From Microbacterium pullorum (GTDB lineage Bacteria > Actinomycetota > Actinomycetes > Actinomycetales > Microbacteriaceae), in the NCBI RefSeq assembly GCF_014836535.1, contig NZ_JACSQP010000002.1, forward strand, positions 416,378-480,377: a stretch of DNA of 64,000 nucleotides. Direction: 5' to 3'. The translations under genes and the position numbers were made by a program. Below, piece by piece: positions 8,140-16,732 of this stretch (position 1 is the first letter of the stretch; each line of letters begins with the position of its first letter). The notes under the pieces are model-generated. The model did not search any database. It had not been told where the DNA came from and saw only the letters and a program-made list of their open reading frames with translations.

Positions 8140-8991
8140 CTGCGAGAGGGGGGCGGCGCGTGCGATGCGCAGGAAGTCCTCGACCCGTAGTTCCTCGCCG
8201 CGGGCGGTGGGAGCGACCCCCGCAGCCTCGAGCACGGCGGATGCCTCGGCGGCCGTGCCGCCCAGCACGCCCGCGAGCGCCTGGCGCAGCATCTTGCGGC
8301 GCTGGCCGAAGGCGGCATCCACGATCTCGAAGGTGCGACGACGCTCCGCCTCGGTGCCGCGGGGCTCGGGGTCGCGGCGGAAGCCGACCAGCACGCTGTC
8401 GACATTGGGCACCGGCCAGAAGACCTGGCGCGACACGGTGCCCGCCAGCCGCCACGGGCCGTACCAGGCGGCCTTGACGCTGGGCCCGCCGTACGCCTTC
8501 GTGCGGGGGGATGCCGCCAGGCGCTCCCCCACCTCGGCCTGCACCATCACCACGCCCCGGTCGAGGTGGTCGAACGTCTCGAGGAAGTGCAGCAGCACCG
8601 GGACGCTGACGTTGTACGGCAGGTTCGCCACGAGCACCTGCGGGTCGCCGGCGAGCTCGGTCACCCGCAGCGCATCGGCGTCGACCACGGTCAGCGCGCC
8701 GTCGGGCACGCCGTGGGCGGCGGCGGTGGCGGGCAGGCGCGCGGCGAGGCGGTGGTCGATCTCCACCGCGGTCACCCTCGCGCCGGCTTCGAGGATCGCG
8801 AGGGTCAGCGACCCGAGCCCGGGCCCGACCTCGACCACGGTGTCGCCGGGTGCGACGCCGGCGACCTGCACGATCTTGCGCACCGTGTTGGCATCGACGA
8901 CGAAGTTCTGTCCGAGCTTCTTCGTGGGGGTGACGTCGAGTTCGGCTGCGAGCGCGCGGATCTCTGCCGCGCCGAGGAGGGTCACCGGCAT
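8137..8991 (-). CDS. rsmA: 16S rRNA (adenine1518-N6/adenine1519-N6)-dimethyltransferase
   Basis: 284-residue KsgA/RsmA enzyme that dimethylates the two adenines of the 3'-terminal hairpin of 16S rRNA. N-terminal [20 protein letters not shown]-binding [16 protein letters not shown], acidic loop TAVEIDHRL and catalytic motif [17 protein letters not shown] (NLPY near residue 122) are all present. Length is typical. It heads the rsmA-reductase-ispE unit and appears leaderless. The divergent neighbour is the GT2 cluster; in Mycobacterium tuberculosis the gene before ksgA is rpfB, which is absent here. Confidence 0.94.
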   Translation of the reverse strand: MPVTLLGAAEIRALAAELDVTPTKKLGQNFVVDANTVRKIVQVAGVAPGDTVVEVGPGLGSLTLAILEAGARVTAVEIDHRLAARLPATAAAHGVPDGALTVVDADALRVTELAGDPQVLVANLPYNVSVPVLLHFLETFDHLDRGVVMVQAEVGERLAASPRTKAYGGPSVKAAWYGPWRLAGTVSRQVFWPVPNVDSVLVGFRRDPEPRGTEAERRRTFEIVDAAFGQRRKMLRQALAGVLGGTAAEASAVLEAAGVAPTARGEELRVEDFLRIARAAPLSQ

Positions 8992-8997
8992 GCATCA

Positions 8998-9003
8998 ACA
9001 GTA
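8998..9003 (-). promoter_or_regulatory. -10 element, leaderless rsmA
   Basis: TACTGT on the minus strand, then 6 nt (TGATGC) and the ATG at 8991. No ribosome site precedes the start, consistent with a leaderless mRNA. Confidence 0.6.
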
Positions 9004-9055
9004 CCGAGTCGGCATCCAGCCACTCGTCATCCACCGTTCACATCATCGGAACGCC

Positions 9056-9071
9056 CCCGTCGCGCGACGGG
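9056..9071. promoter_or_regulatory. 16-bp perfect palindrome upstream of the GT2 cluster
   Basis: CCCGTCGCGCGACGGG lies in the 196-bp divergent region between rsmA and the GT2 synthase gene, 117 bp before the synthase ATG. A second, looser inverted repeat (CATTCCG...CGGAATG) follows around 9089-9119. These are candidate operator or hairpin sequences for the exopolysaccharide operon; I see no canonical -10/-35 here. Confidence 0.4.
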
Positions 9072-9187
9072 CGCAGGATGGACAGCACATTCCGGGCTCT
9101 GGGGGCCATGGCGGAATGCCGGGGAAGAATCCATGCGTGCCGACGGCGCTGCGGGTGGAGTACGCCAGTGCATCGGGAGGGGACCCC

Positions 9188-10918
9188 ATGACACGCAATC
9201 CAGCCACACGCAATCCAGCCACACGCAACGGCCGGCGCGCCGCACAGCGCGAACCCACGGGGACGGGCGGGCAGCCGACGCCCGTGATGATGCTGCTCGT
9301 GGTCATCGCGACGCTCGGCGTGCTGGCCTACGCCGGCTTCCTGCTGGCACCGGACAGTCGCGGCGACCTGCTGCCGTACGTCATGGTGCTGGTGGCCGAG
9401 TGCGTCCTCGTGCTGCACGCGCTGCTGTCGATGTGGACCATCCTCTCCAGCGGACGCGACCCGCGGGACTTCGCCGTTCACGCCGCCGCCGCACGACTGC
9501 TCCCACGCCTGGCGCGCGGGGACGACACCGTGCATCTGCGAGGGGCGCCCGTGCAGATCGACGTGTTCGTCACGGTCTACGGCGAGGAGCTTGCGACGGT
9601 GCGCCGGACGGTCACCGCGGCGGTCGCCCTGCGGGGCGCCCACCACACCTGGGTGCTCGACGACGGCAAGTCCGACGACGTGCGCGCCCTGGCCGCGGAG
9701 CTGGGCGCGCGGTACGTGCGCCGGCTGAGCTCCCACGGCGCGAAAGCCGGCAACATCAACCACGCCCTGCTGCTGGCCAAGGGCGGGTTCTTCGCCATCT
9801 TCGACGCCGACTTCGTGCCGTCGCCCCGGTTCCTGCTCGAGACCATGCCGATCTTCGTCCACGACGACGTCGCGTTCGTCCAGACGCCGCAGGTCTACGG
9901 CAACCTCGACACGGTCGTCGCCCGAGGCGCGGCCTACATGCAGACGGTGTTCTACCGCTTCATCCAGCCGGGCCGCAACCGGTTCAACGCGGCGTTCTGC
10001 GTCGGCACGAACGTGGTGTTCCGCCGCCGCGCGGTCGACGAGATCGGCGGCATCCACACCGATTCCAAGTCGGAGGACGTGTGGACGGCGCTGCTGCTGC
10101 ACGAGCGAGGCTGGCGCTCGGTGTTCCTCCCCGACGCGCTCGCCGTCGGCGACGCGCCCGAGACCATCGAGGCGTACAGCAAGCAGCAGCTGCGCTGGGC
10201 GACCGGCGGGTTCGAGATCCTGCTGCACCACAATCCGCTGAGCAGGCGCCGCACCCTCACGACCGACCAGCGCATCCAGTACCTCGTCACGGCGACGTTC
10301 TACCTCGCCGGCATCTGTCCGCTGCTGCTGCTCCTGGTGCCGCCGCTGGAGATCTACTTCGACCTGCGCCCGATGACGCTCGAGACCACGGTGTTCACCT
10401 GGGCGCTGTACTACGCGGGCTTCTACGTCATGCAGATCCTGCTCGCGTGGTTCGCCGTCGGCTCGTTCCGCTGGGAGACGCTGACCCTCGCGACGGTGTC
10501 GTTCCCGATCTACACCAAGGCCCTGTGGAACGCCCTCGTCGGAAGGGATGTGGGCTGGCACGTCACCGGCTCCGCCACCCGCCGGTCGCCGTTCAACTTC
10601 ATCATTCCGCAGACGCTCTTCTTCCTGTTCCTGGCGCTGACGACGGTCGTGGCGGTCTGGCGCGACGTCGACAACGGGGTGTTCACGCTCGCCACCGCCT
10701 GGAACGCCACGAACACCCTGATCCTCGGGGCGTTCGTCGTCACCGCGCTGCGCGAGGCCCACGTGCTGGCGCACCCGCCGGTGCGCGGGGAGGCCGTCAC
10801 GCCTCCCGCCGCGACCGCCACACTGACGGTCGTCGCCCGGCCGCCCGCGGCGGCGATCCCCGAGCCGGTGCCGGTTGCGTCGGACGCCGAGCTCCTCCCC
10901 GTCGGGGGCGACCGATGA
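9188..10918 (+). CDS. Processive family 2 glycosyltransferase (cellulose/curdlan-synthase-like)
   Basis: 576-residue inner-membrane synthase that should polymerise a UDP-sugar on the cytoplasmic face and pass the chain through the membrane. Two N-terminal membrane helices precede a GT-A domain with DDGKSDD (residue ~158), DADF (~206), TNVVFRR (~274), SEDVW (~295, the TED position) and QQLRWATGG (~333, the Q..RW motif of processive synthases). Four or more C-terminal helices follow. There is no PilZ domain, so c-di-GMP control via this protein is not expected. The ATG at 9188 is preceded by GGGAGGGG. The stop overlaps the next gene (ATGA). With a GH81 beta-1,3-glucanase in the operon, a curdlan-like product is the best guess over cellulose. 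Confidence 0.82.
   Translation: MTRNPATRNPATRNGRRAAQREPTGTGGQPTPVMMLLVVIATLGVLAYAGFLLAPDSRGDLLPYVMVLVAECVLVLHALLSMWTILSSGRDPRDFAVHAAAARLLPRLARGDDTVHLRGAPVQIDVFVTVYGEELATVRRTVTAAVALRGAHHTWVLDDGKSDDVRALAAELGARYVRRLSSHGAKAGNINHALLLAKGGFFAIFDADFVPSPRFLLETMPIFVHDDVAFVQTPQVYGNLDTVVARGAAYMQTVFYRFIQPGRNRFNAAFCVGTNVVFRRRAVDEIGGIHTDSKSEDVWTALLLHERGWRSVFLPDALAVGDAPETIEAYSKQQLRWATGGFEILLHHNPLSRRRTLTTDQRIQYLVTATFYLAGICPLLLLLVPPLEIYFDLRPMTLETTVFTWALYYAGFYVMQILLAWFAVGSFRWETLTLATVSFPIYTKALWNALVGRDVGWHVTGSATRRSPFNFIIPQTLFFLFLALTTVVAVWRDVDNGVFTLATAWNATNTLILGAFVVTALREAHVLAHPPVRGEAVTPPAATATLTVVARPPAAAIPEPVPVASDAELLPVGGDR
9191..9228 (+). repeat. Short tandem repeat in the GT2 N-terminus
   Basis: The 15-mer ACACGCAATCCAGCC occurs twice in tandem (9191-9205, 9206-9220) followed by an 8-nt partial third copy. 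It encodes TRNPA repeats in the cytoplasmic N-terminal tail of the synthase and could vary in copy number by slippage. Confidence 0.8.
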
Positions 10919-11646
10919 CGTGGGCGAACCGGCTGAAGCTCGCCGGTGGCATCCTGCTGGTCCTGGCCGTGGTGGCCGCCTGCACGGTCGTGTTCAACCA
11001 GCGCCAGCATCGCGTGCTGTCCACGAGCGCGACGATCGTCGCGCAGACCTATCCGGTGGGGACCGATTACGGCGGCATCGTCACCCGGCAGTACGTCGAG
11101 GTGGGCGACGAGGTCGCCGCCGGGCAGCCGCTGTTCGATGTGCGCAGCCTCCAGCTGCAGCGCGACATCGCCACCGGGCAGATGACCGACGCGGTGCTCG
11201 CGGCCAGTGTCACCCAGGACGGGACCTCCACGATCCTCGCGACCGTCGACGGCACCGTGCGGGACGTGACCGTGCCGCAGGGCGGATTCGCGCAGGCCGG
11301 CAGCGTGCTGGCGAGCGTCGACCAGGACGCCACGCTGTTCGTCGAGGCGGAGTTCCTGCTGTCACCGCGCGACTACGCGCGCATCGAGCAGGGCAGCGAC
11401 GTCGAGGTGCTGCTGCCCAACCAGTCGGTGCTGGGTGGGGATGTGACCGGCATCGAGGTGGCGACCGAGCAGGGGCAGGCGAAGTCGACACTGCGCATCA
11501 CCAGCGCCGAGCTCTCGGCCCAGGCGGCGACGGGTCTCTTCCAAGCGGGGACGCCCGTTCAGGTCACCCTGCAGCTGCGCGACGACGGCCCGCTCGCCGG
11601 CGTCGGCGATGCGCTGCGTGATCTGCTGCAGAAGGTCGGCCTGTGA
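10915..11646 (+). CDS. Membrane-fusion (HlyD-like) accessory protein of the polysaccharide operon
   Basis: 243-residue protein with one N-terminal membrane helix (about residues 8-26, LAGGILLVLAVVAACTVVF) and an extracytoplasmic part made of two lipoyl-like halves: GTDYGGIVTRQYVEVGDEVAAG and ATVDGTVRDVTVPQGGFAQAG, then a beta-barrel region. There is almost no hairpin between the halves. The architecture recalls the HlyD-like part of alginate Alg44, which couples a GT2 synthase to export, but the PilZ domain is missing. The ATG overlaps the synthase stop by 4 nt and the stop overlaps the next start (GTGA), so the three genes are one translational unit. A role in chain translocation or synthase assembly is inferred. 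Confidence 0.75.
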   Translation: MTWANRLKLAGGILLVLAVVAACTVVFNQRQHRVLSTSATIVAQTYPVGTDYGGIVTRQYVEVGDEVAAGQPLFDVRSLQLQRDIATGQMTDAVLAASVTQDGTSTILATVDGTVRDVTVPQGGFAQAGSVLASVDQDATLFVEAEFLLSPRDYARIEQGSDVEVLLPNQSVLGGDVTGIEVATEQGQAKSTLRITSAELSAQAATGLFQAGTPVQVTLQLRDDGPLAGVGDALRDLLQKVGL

Positions 11647-13646
11647 ACCGCCGGCGCGGAGCGACGGTGCTGCTGGCGGCCGCGGTGCTCGCGACCGCGG
11701 GGTGCACCGCCGAGCCGCCGGGGCAGCCCGTGTCGCAGCCGTGGGCGCCCGAAGCGGCATCCGCAGCGACCGTATCCGCACTGCCGGTCGAGCGGGTCGC
11801 AGAGGGCCTCGCGCCGCCGCGGCTCGCGGACGGCGTGGTCCCGCCGACGAACCGCTGGTACTCCGGGCTGGTCTTCGGTGCCACGCCGCAGCCGGTGTAC
11901 CCCTTCCCGCTGGCGTTCGCTGCGGCCGACGCCGGCTTCACGGTGGACCTGCCGCAGGTGTCGGCGACCGCGCAGACCATCGCGGCGTCGTTCGCCGGTG
12001 GGCTGCAGGTGGGAATGCCGGCTGATCGGTTCGAAGCCGTGCGTGTCGATGCCGTCTCGGTCACCCTGCGGTGGTGGGACGGCGGCGACGCGGTCGGCGA
12101 CGTGACGATCGCGGAGGGCTCCCCCGTGGTGGGCTTCACCGCCGCCCGCGCGACGGACCTGACGCCCGCGGTCACACTGGAACCCGCCGGAGACGGCCTC
12201 TGGACGGCGACCGCCGATGAGACCACGTTCGGGGTCGTCTCCCCCGACGCGACCTGGTCGGGCAGCGCGCTGACGGTTCCTGCCGGCGCGCACGCGCTGT
12301 GGTTCGCGCTGCCGGACGGCGCCGACCTCGCGCAGTGGGCGGACGCCCTCGACGCCCCCGTCAGCGGGGTCGCGGTCGAGATCGACACGGGGACCGACAC
12401 ATCCTCGACCCGGCTGACCTACACCGGCACCGAGAGCACGGTGCTCGTGCCGTTCCCCGGGCACGAGGCGGATGCCGCGGCGTGCGGGCTCGGCACGTTC
12501 CGCACCGCGTACGGCGACGCGGTGGCGTGCGCGGGAACCGAGCTCGAATGGTCGGTGCCGGCGGTGGCCGCGCGCGCATCGTTCGACCTGAGCGCTGCCG
12601 ACGACGCCACGCTCGGCACGATCGCCACCCAGATCGCCGCGGACCTGGCCGCCACCCCCGCCCTGCCTGCCGACACCTATCACGGCGGCAAGGCGCTGGC
12701 CCGGCTCGGCGCACTGCTCACCCTCGCGCGCGAGGTGGGCGACGCAGATCTCGTCTCGCGCGTCGCCGACCGCCTGTGGCAGGAGTTGGCACCGTGGGCC
12801 GAGACCGACGGCTGCACGCGACGCGACACCCGCTGCTTCGTGTACGACGATGCGCTGCGCATGGTCGTCGGAAGGGCGCCCACATTCGGGGCGGAGGAAG
12901 GCAACGACCACCACTTCCACTACGGGTACTACCTCAGCGCGGCCGCGGCGCTCGTGGCCGCGCAGCCGGACAAGCTCGAACCGCTGCAGGACGTGATGGA
13001 TGCCCTGGCCGCCGACATCGCCGGCAGCGGCGGGGACCTGCTCCCCCCGCTGCGGGTGTTCGACCCGTACCGCGGTCACTCGTGGGCGTCGGGCCTGTCC
13101 CCCTTCGCCGACGGCAACAACCAGGAGTCCAGCTCCGAGGCGGTGGCGGCGTGGGACGGCCTGGCACAGTGGGCGAGCGCGCGTGACGACGCCGCCGTCG
13201 AGGCGACGGCCACGTGGCTGCTGTCGGCCGAGGTCGCCGCCGCGCGGGCGAGATGGCTCGAGCCCGACCCCGCGACCCTCGCCGACGGCTTCGCGCACAC
13301 GATCGTCTCGCTCACCTGGGGTGGCAAGCGCGACTACGCGACGTGGTTCTCCCCGGAACCGAGCGCGATCCTCGGCATCCAGCTGCTGCCGTTGACCCCG
13401 GTCGCGCTGGACTATCTCGGTGCGGATCCGCAGCGTGTCGCGGCGAATGTCGCCGACGCGGGGCCGACCGCGCTCACGGGACCGCTCGGCGAGTACGTGC
13501 TGATGTACTCGGCGCTCGCCGGGGACGCGCAGCGCACCGCCGCCGCGGCGGCGCTCGCGACGCTGCCGGAAGTCGACGGCGGCACCTCGAAGTCCGTCAT
13601 GCTCGCGTGGCTGGCGGCGGCGGCTCAGTCCTCGAAGGACCCGTAG
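11643..13646 (+). CDS. GH81 endo-beta-1,3-glucanase, lipoprotein
   Basis: 667-residue glycoside hydrolase family 81 enzyme (inverting endo-1,3-beta-glucanase). The signal peptide ends LATAGC (lipobox Cys21), so it is predicted to be tethered outside the membrane. N-terminal beta-sandwich motif PPTNRWYSGLVFG...PVYPFPLAF; catalytic-domain motifs NDHHFHYGYYL (~residue 420), RGHSWASG (~477) and DGNNQESSSEA (~489-499), which hold the His/Asp and paired Glu residues of the family. The GTG start overlaps the preceding stop. It parallels BcsZ (GH8 endoglucanase) of cellulose operons and suggests that the operon product contains beta-1,3-glucan. The 3' end overlaps the convergent tatD by 22 bp. Confidence 0.83.
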   Translation: MNRRRGATVLLAAAVLATAGCTAEPPGQPVSQPWAPEAASAATVSALPVERVAEGLAPPRLADGVVPPTNRWYSGLVFGATPQPVYPFPLAFAAADAGFTVDLPQVSATAQTIAASFAGGLQVGMPADRFEAVRVDAVSVTLRWWDGGDAVGDVTIAEGSPVVGFTAARATDLTPAVTLEPAGDGLWTATADETTFGVVSPDATWSGSALTVPAGAHALWFALPDGADLAQWADALDAPVSGVAVEIDTGTDTSSTRLTYTGTESTVLVPFPGHEADAAACGLGTFRTAYGDAVACAGTELEWSVPAVAARASFDLSAADDATLGTIATQIAADLAATPALPADTYHGGKALARLGALLTLAREVGDADLVSRVADRLWQELAPWAETDGCTRRDTRCFVYDDALRMVVGRAPTFGAEEGNDHHFHYGYYLSAAAALVAAQPDKLEPLQDVMDALAADIAGSGGDLLPPLRVFDPYRGHSWASGLSPFADGNNQESSSEAVAAWDGLAQWASARDDAAVEATATWLLSAEVAAARARWLEPDPATLADGFAHTIVSLTWGGKRDYATWFSPEPSAILGIQLLPLTPVALDYLGADPQRVAANVADAGPTALTGPLGEYVLMYSALAGDAQRTAAAAALATLPEVDGGTSKSVMLAWLAAAAQSSKDP

Positions 13647-14506
13647 ACGGCGAGGGTGTTGGCGGCCAGCTGGGCGCACAGCTCGTCGAGGTCGACCTCG
13701 AGCTGTGCGGCCAGAAACCGCACCGTCGCAGGGATCAGGTACGGCGCGTTGGGACGCCCCCGGTACGGCACCGGCGTGAGGAACGGCGCGTCGGTCTCGA
13801 CCAGGATGCGCTCGCGCGGGGTCACCGCGAGCGCGTCGCGCAGGTTCTGGGCATTCTTGAACGTCACGTTGCCGGCGAACGACAGGTAGTAGCCGGCGTC
13901 GGCGGCGATGCGCGCCATGTCGGCGTCGCCCGAGAAGCAGTGGAAGACGGTGCGCTCGGGGGCGCCGACGCGGCGCAGCGTCGCCAGCACCTCGTCGTGG
14001 GCCTCGCGATCGTGGATCTGCATGGCGATGCCGTGACGCTTGGCGAGGGCGATGTGCGCCTCGAAGCTCTCGTACTGGGCGGGTTGCCCCTCGGGCCCCG
14101 TGCGGAAGAAGTCGAGGCCCGTCTCGCCGATCGCCCGCACGCGCGGCTGGGCGGCGAGCTCGTCGATCACGGCGATGGCCTCGGCCAGCATGCCCCGTTC
14201 GGCATACGCCGGTGCTTCGTTGGGGTGGATGGCGACGGCCGCGAGCACGCGCGGGTGCGACGCGGCGGCCCACGCCGACCATCGGCTGGAGTCGATGTCA
14301 CCACCGGCCTGCACGACACCGAGCACGCCGACGTCGCCCGCGCGCGTCAGCTGCTCGTCGAGGCTGAGCCCGACTTCACCATCCTCGATCTCGAGGTGGG
14401 CGTGGTTGTCGTAGACCGCGACGGCCAGCGGCTCGGGGGCGGGCGGGTAACTGACGTCGCGCGCGCCCTTCTCCCGCTGCCGGACGTACTGGCTGGGGTC
14501 GGTCAT
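13625..14506 (-). CDS. tatD: TatD-family metal-dependent DNase
   Basis: 293-residue TIM-barrel hydrolase. Metal-site motifs appear in order: DNHAHLE near residue 33, IGETGLDFF, MQIHDREAHDE, FHCFSGD and ETDAPFLTP. TatD enzymes are 3'-5' exonucleases or DNA-repair-associated nucleases. The usual DTHxH at the N-terminus is DNHAH here, with both histidines kept. It is translationally coupled to metG (ATGA overlap, 14503-14506), a common arrangement. It converges on the GH81 gene with a 22-bp coding overlap. Confidence 0.9.
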   Translation of the reverse strand: MTDPSQYVRQREKGARDVSYPPAPEPLAVAVYDNHAHLEIEDGEVGLSLDEQLTRAGDVGVLGVVQAGGDIDSSRWSAWAAASHPRVLAAVAIHPNEAPAYAERGMLAEAIAVIDELAAQPRVRAIGETGLDFFRTGPEGQPAQYESFEAHIALAKRHGIAMQIHDREAHDEVLATLRRVGAPERTVFHCFSGDADMARIAADAGYYLSFAGNVTFKNAQNLRDALAVTPRERILVETDAPFLTPVPYRGRPNAPYLIPATVRFLAAQLEVDLDELCAQLAANTLAVYGSFED

Positions 14507-16080
14507 GCGCTCTGTTCGACGCGGGGGAACAGTGGCGCGAGGCCGCTGACCGAGGCCCCGGCGGGCAGCTGCCCCCAGACGCCGGCGTCACGGATCGGCT
14601 GGTCCTGCAGCGCGCCCAGCGTGGCCGCGGCGCCGAGGGCGTCCCAGAGGATGCCGGTGGCATGCGGCATGACCGGCGACAGCAGCACGGTGAGGGCGCG
14701 CAGCCCTTCGGCTGCGGTGTACAGCACGGTGCCCAGGCGCTCGCGCTGGGCGTCGTCCTTCGCCAGCGCCCAGGGCTCGTTCTCGGTGATGTAGAGGTTC
14801 AGCGCGTCGACGATCGTCCAGATCGCGGCGATGGCCTCGTCGGGGCGGAAACGCTCCATGGCGGCATCCGCGGCCGCTGCCGCGTCGGCGACGGTGCGCT
14901 GGATGCGGTGCTCGGCTTCGGTTTCGTCGCCGGCGGGCGGGACGATGCCCTCGAAGTACCGCTCGATCATCGCGACCGTGCGGGAGGCGAGGTTGCCGAA
15001 GCCGTTGGCGAGTTCGGCCTGGTAGCGGGCGGAGAGGTCCTCCCACGAGAACGAGCCGTCCTGACCGAAGGCGATGGCAGAGAGGAAGTAGAACCGGTAT
15101 GCGTCGGATCCGAAGACGTCGGTGATCTCCGACGGGGCGATGCCGGTGAGCTTGGACTTGGACATCTTCTCGCCGCCGACCAGCAGCCAGCCGTGCGCGA
15201 AGACGCCGCGCGGCACCTCGACGCCGGCGGCCATGAGCATGGCGGGCCAGATGACGGCGTGGAACCGCAGGATGTCCTTGCCCACGACGTGGTAGGCCGG
15301 CCAACGGCGCTCGAACTGCTCGGGGTCGCTGCCGTAGCCGACGGCGGTGGCGTAGTTCAGCAGGGCGTCGACCCACACGTAGATGACGTGGGACTCGTCC
15401 CACGGGACGCCGATTCCCCAGTCGAAGGTCGACCGCGAGATGGAGAGGTCCTTGAGTCCGTTCTTGACGAACGAGATGACTTCGTTGCGGGCCGAGTCGG
15501 GGCGCACGAAGTCGGGGACGTCCTGGTAGAGCGCGAGCAGCTTGTCCTGGAACTCGCTGAGCTTGAAGAAGTAGTTCTTCTCCTGGAGCAGCTCGAGCGG
15601 CTTGGAGTGGATGGCGCAGACCTTGAGGCCTTCGAAGGCGCCGGTGCCGTCGACGATCTCGGATTCGGGCTTGAACTCCTCGCAGCCCACGCAGTACAGG
15701 GCCTCGTACTCGCCGGCGTAGATGTAGCCGCGGTCGTAGAGGGTCTGGAAGAACGCCTGGACGTTGCGCTCGTGGCGGTCCTGGGTCGTGCGGATGAAGT
15801 CGTCGTTGGCGACGTCGAGGGTCTCCAGCAGGGGGAACCACGACTCGGTGACGAGCTTGTCCACCCACTGCTGCGGGGTGACGCCGTTGGCGGCGGCGGC
15901 ACGCAGCATCTTCTGGCCGTGCTCATCGGTGCCGGTGAGCATCCAGGTGTCGTCGCCCGACTGGCGGTGCCAGCGCGCGAGGGTGTCCACCGCCACGGTG
16001 GTGTAGCCGTGGCCGATGTGGGGCACGTCGCTCGGGTAGTAGATCGGCGTCGTGATGTAGAAGGAGCGGCCTGAAGTCAC
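14503..16080 (-). CDS. metG: Methionyl-tRNA synthetase
   Basis: 525-residue class I aminoacyl-tRNA synthetase. The HIGH motif is intact (VPHIGHGYT, residues 20-27), as are KMSKS (near residue 305) and the connective-domain Cys motif YCVGCEEF. It is the short form without a C-terminal EMAP/Trbp111-like tRNA-binding domain. The GTG start at 16080 has no ribosome site but a perfect -10 six nt upstream, so the mRNA is predicted to be leaderless. Forms an operon with tatD. Confidence 0.95.
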   Translation of the reverse strand: MTSGRSFYITTPIYYPSDVPHIGHGYTTVAVDTLARWHRQSGDDTWMLTGTDEHGQKMLRAAAANGVTPQQWVDKLVTESWFPLLETLDVANDDFIRTTQDRHERNVQAFFQTLYDRGYIYAGEYEALYCVGCEEFKPESEIVDGTGAFEGLKVCAIHSKPLELLQEKNYFFKLSEFQDKLLALYQDVPDFVRPDSARNEVISFVKNGLKDLSISRSTFDWGIGVPWDESHVIYVWVDALLNYATAVGYGSDPEQFERRWPAYHVVGKDILRFHAVIWPAMLMAAGVEVPRGVFAHGWLLVGGEKMSKSKLTGIAPSEITDVFGSDAYRFYFLSAIAFGQDGSFSWEDLSARYQAELANGFGNLASRTVAMIERYFEGIVPPAGDETEAEHRIQRTVADAAAAADAAMERFRPDEAIAAIWTIVDALNLYITENEPWALAKDDAQRERLGTVLYTAAEGLRALTVLLSPVMPHATGILWDALGAAATLGALQDQPIRDAGVWGQLPAGASVSGLAPLFPRVEQSA

Positions 16081-16086
16081 CCGTCG

Positions 16087-16092
16087 ATTCTA
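16087..16092 (-). promoter_or_regulatory. -10 element, leaderless metG
   Basis: TAGAAT on the minus strand, 6 nt (CGACGG), then the GTG at 16080. Near-consensus hexamer with leaderless spacing. Confidence 0.65.
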
Positions 16093-16121
16093 GGCGGGGC
16101 CGGCGGGCCGGATGCCGCCCG

Positions 16122-16622
16122 TTACGGCGGCGGCATCGCTTCGACCACCGGGAACACCGGATACAGTCCCGCTTCGGGGTCGCTCGCCTCCGGCCGGAGG
16201 GTCTGGTGGCCGCGTGTTCCCCGCGCCGGAGCACGCCCCGGTCCCTTGCGTGGCACCGGTCGACCGTCGTAGCCGGGCCCGGCGAGCGGGTCGCGCTTCG
16301 CCCGTAGATCGCTGTCCCACCCGATGCCGCCCGTCATCTTCTGGCGCAGCCGCTCGACCGCCGCCTCGAGCGAACCGAGCCCGTCGCGGGTCAGGTAGTA
16401 CCAGCGCCATTGGAAGTCGCCGCGCACGTCGACGAAGCCGGCATCGCGCAGCATCCGCAGATGTTTGGAGACCGCGGTGCGGCTGATGCGGAATTCCGCA
16501 CCGACGACCGCGGCGAGCTGACCGGCGGTGTGCTCGCCGTCGGCCAGCACCTCGACGAGCCGCCGCCGCACCGGCTCGGCCATGGCTTCGAACGGGTCGA
16601 TCGTGCGCTTGTAGCGGTCCAT
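16122..16622 (-). CDS. ArsR-type winged-helix transcriptional regulator
   Basis: 166-residue protein: residues 8-85 form an ArsR/SmtB-like winged helix (EAMAEPVRRRLVEVLADGEHT, then the recognition helix ISRTAVSKHLRMLRDAGFV and the wing FQWRWYYL). No cysteine or histidine metal site is visible in the domain. It resembles the regulators of the ArsR-DNA-binding group often paired with SRPBCC proteins, but none is adjacent here. The C-terminal half is basic and Pro/Gly-rich without recognisable fold. Single gene, predicted leaderless; its target is unknown. Confidence 0.8.
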   Translation of the reverse strand: MDRYKRTIDPFEAMAEPVRRRLVEVLADGEHTAGQLAAVVGAEFRISRTAVSKHLRMLRDAGFVDVRGDFQWRWYYLTRDGLGSLEAAVERLRQKMTGGIGWDSDLRAKRDPLAGPGYDGRPVPRKGPGRAPARGTRGHQTLRPEASDPEAGLYPVFPVVEAMPPP

Positions 16623-16628
16623 GGGCGC

Positions 16629-16634
16629 ACGTTA
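16629..16634 (-). promoter_or_regulatory. -10 element, leaderless ArsR-type gene
   Basis: TAACGT on the minus strand, 6 nt (GCGCCC), then the ATG at 16622. Confidence 0.55.
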
Positions 16635-16732
16635 CGCACCGCGTCCGACACCGCCGCCACCGCGACCCCGCCCGGTGTGTGCCGTGTGCCGTGTGCGGGG
16701 CGCCGCCCGCTCGGTCGTGAGCGCAGACACTT

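Noticed and set aside
8072..9187. N-terminal extension of the GT2 synthase
   Set aside because: It would read through rsmA antisense; a ribosome site and the conserved membrane N-terminus fit the ATG at 9188.
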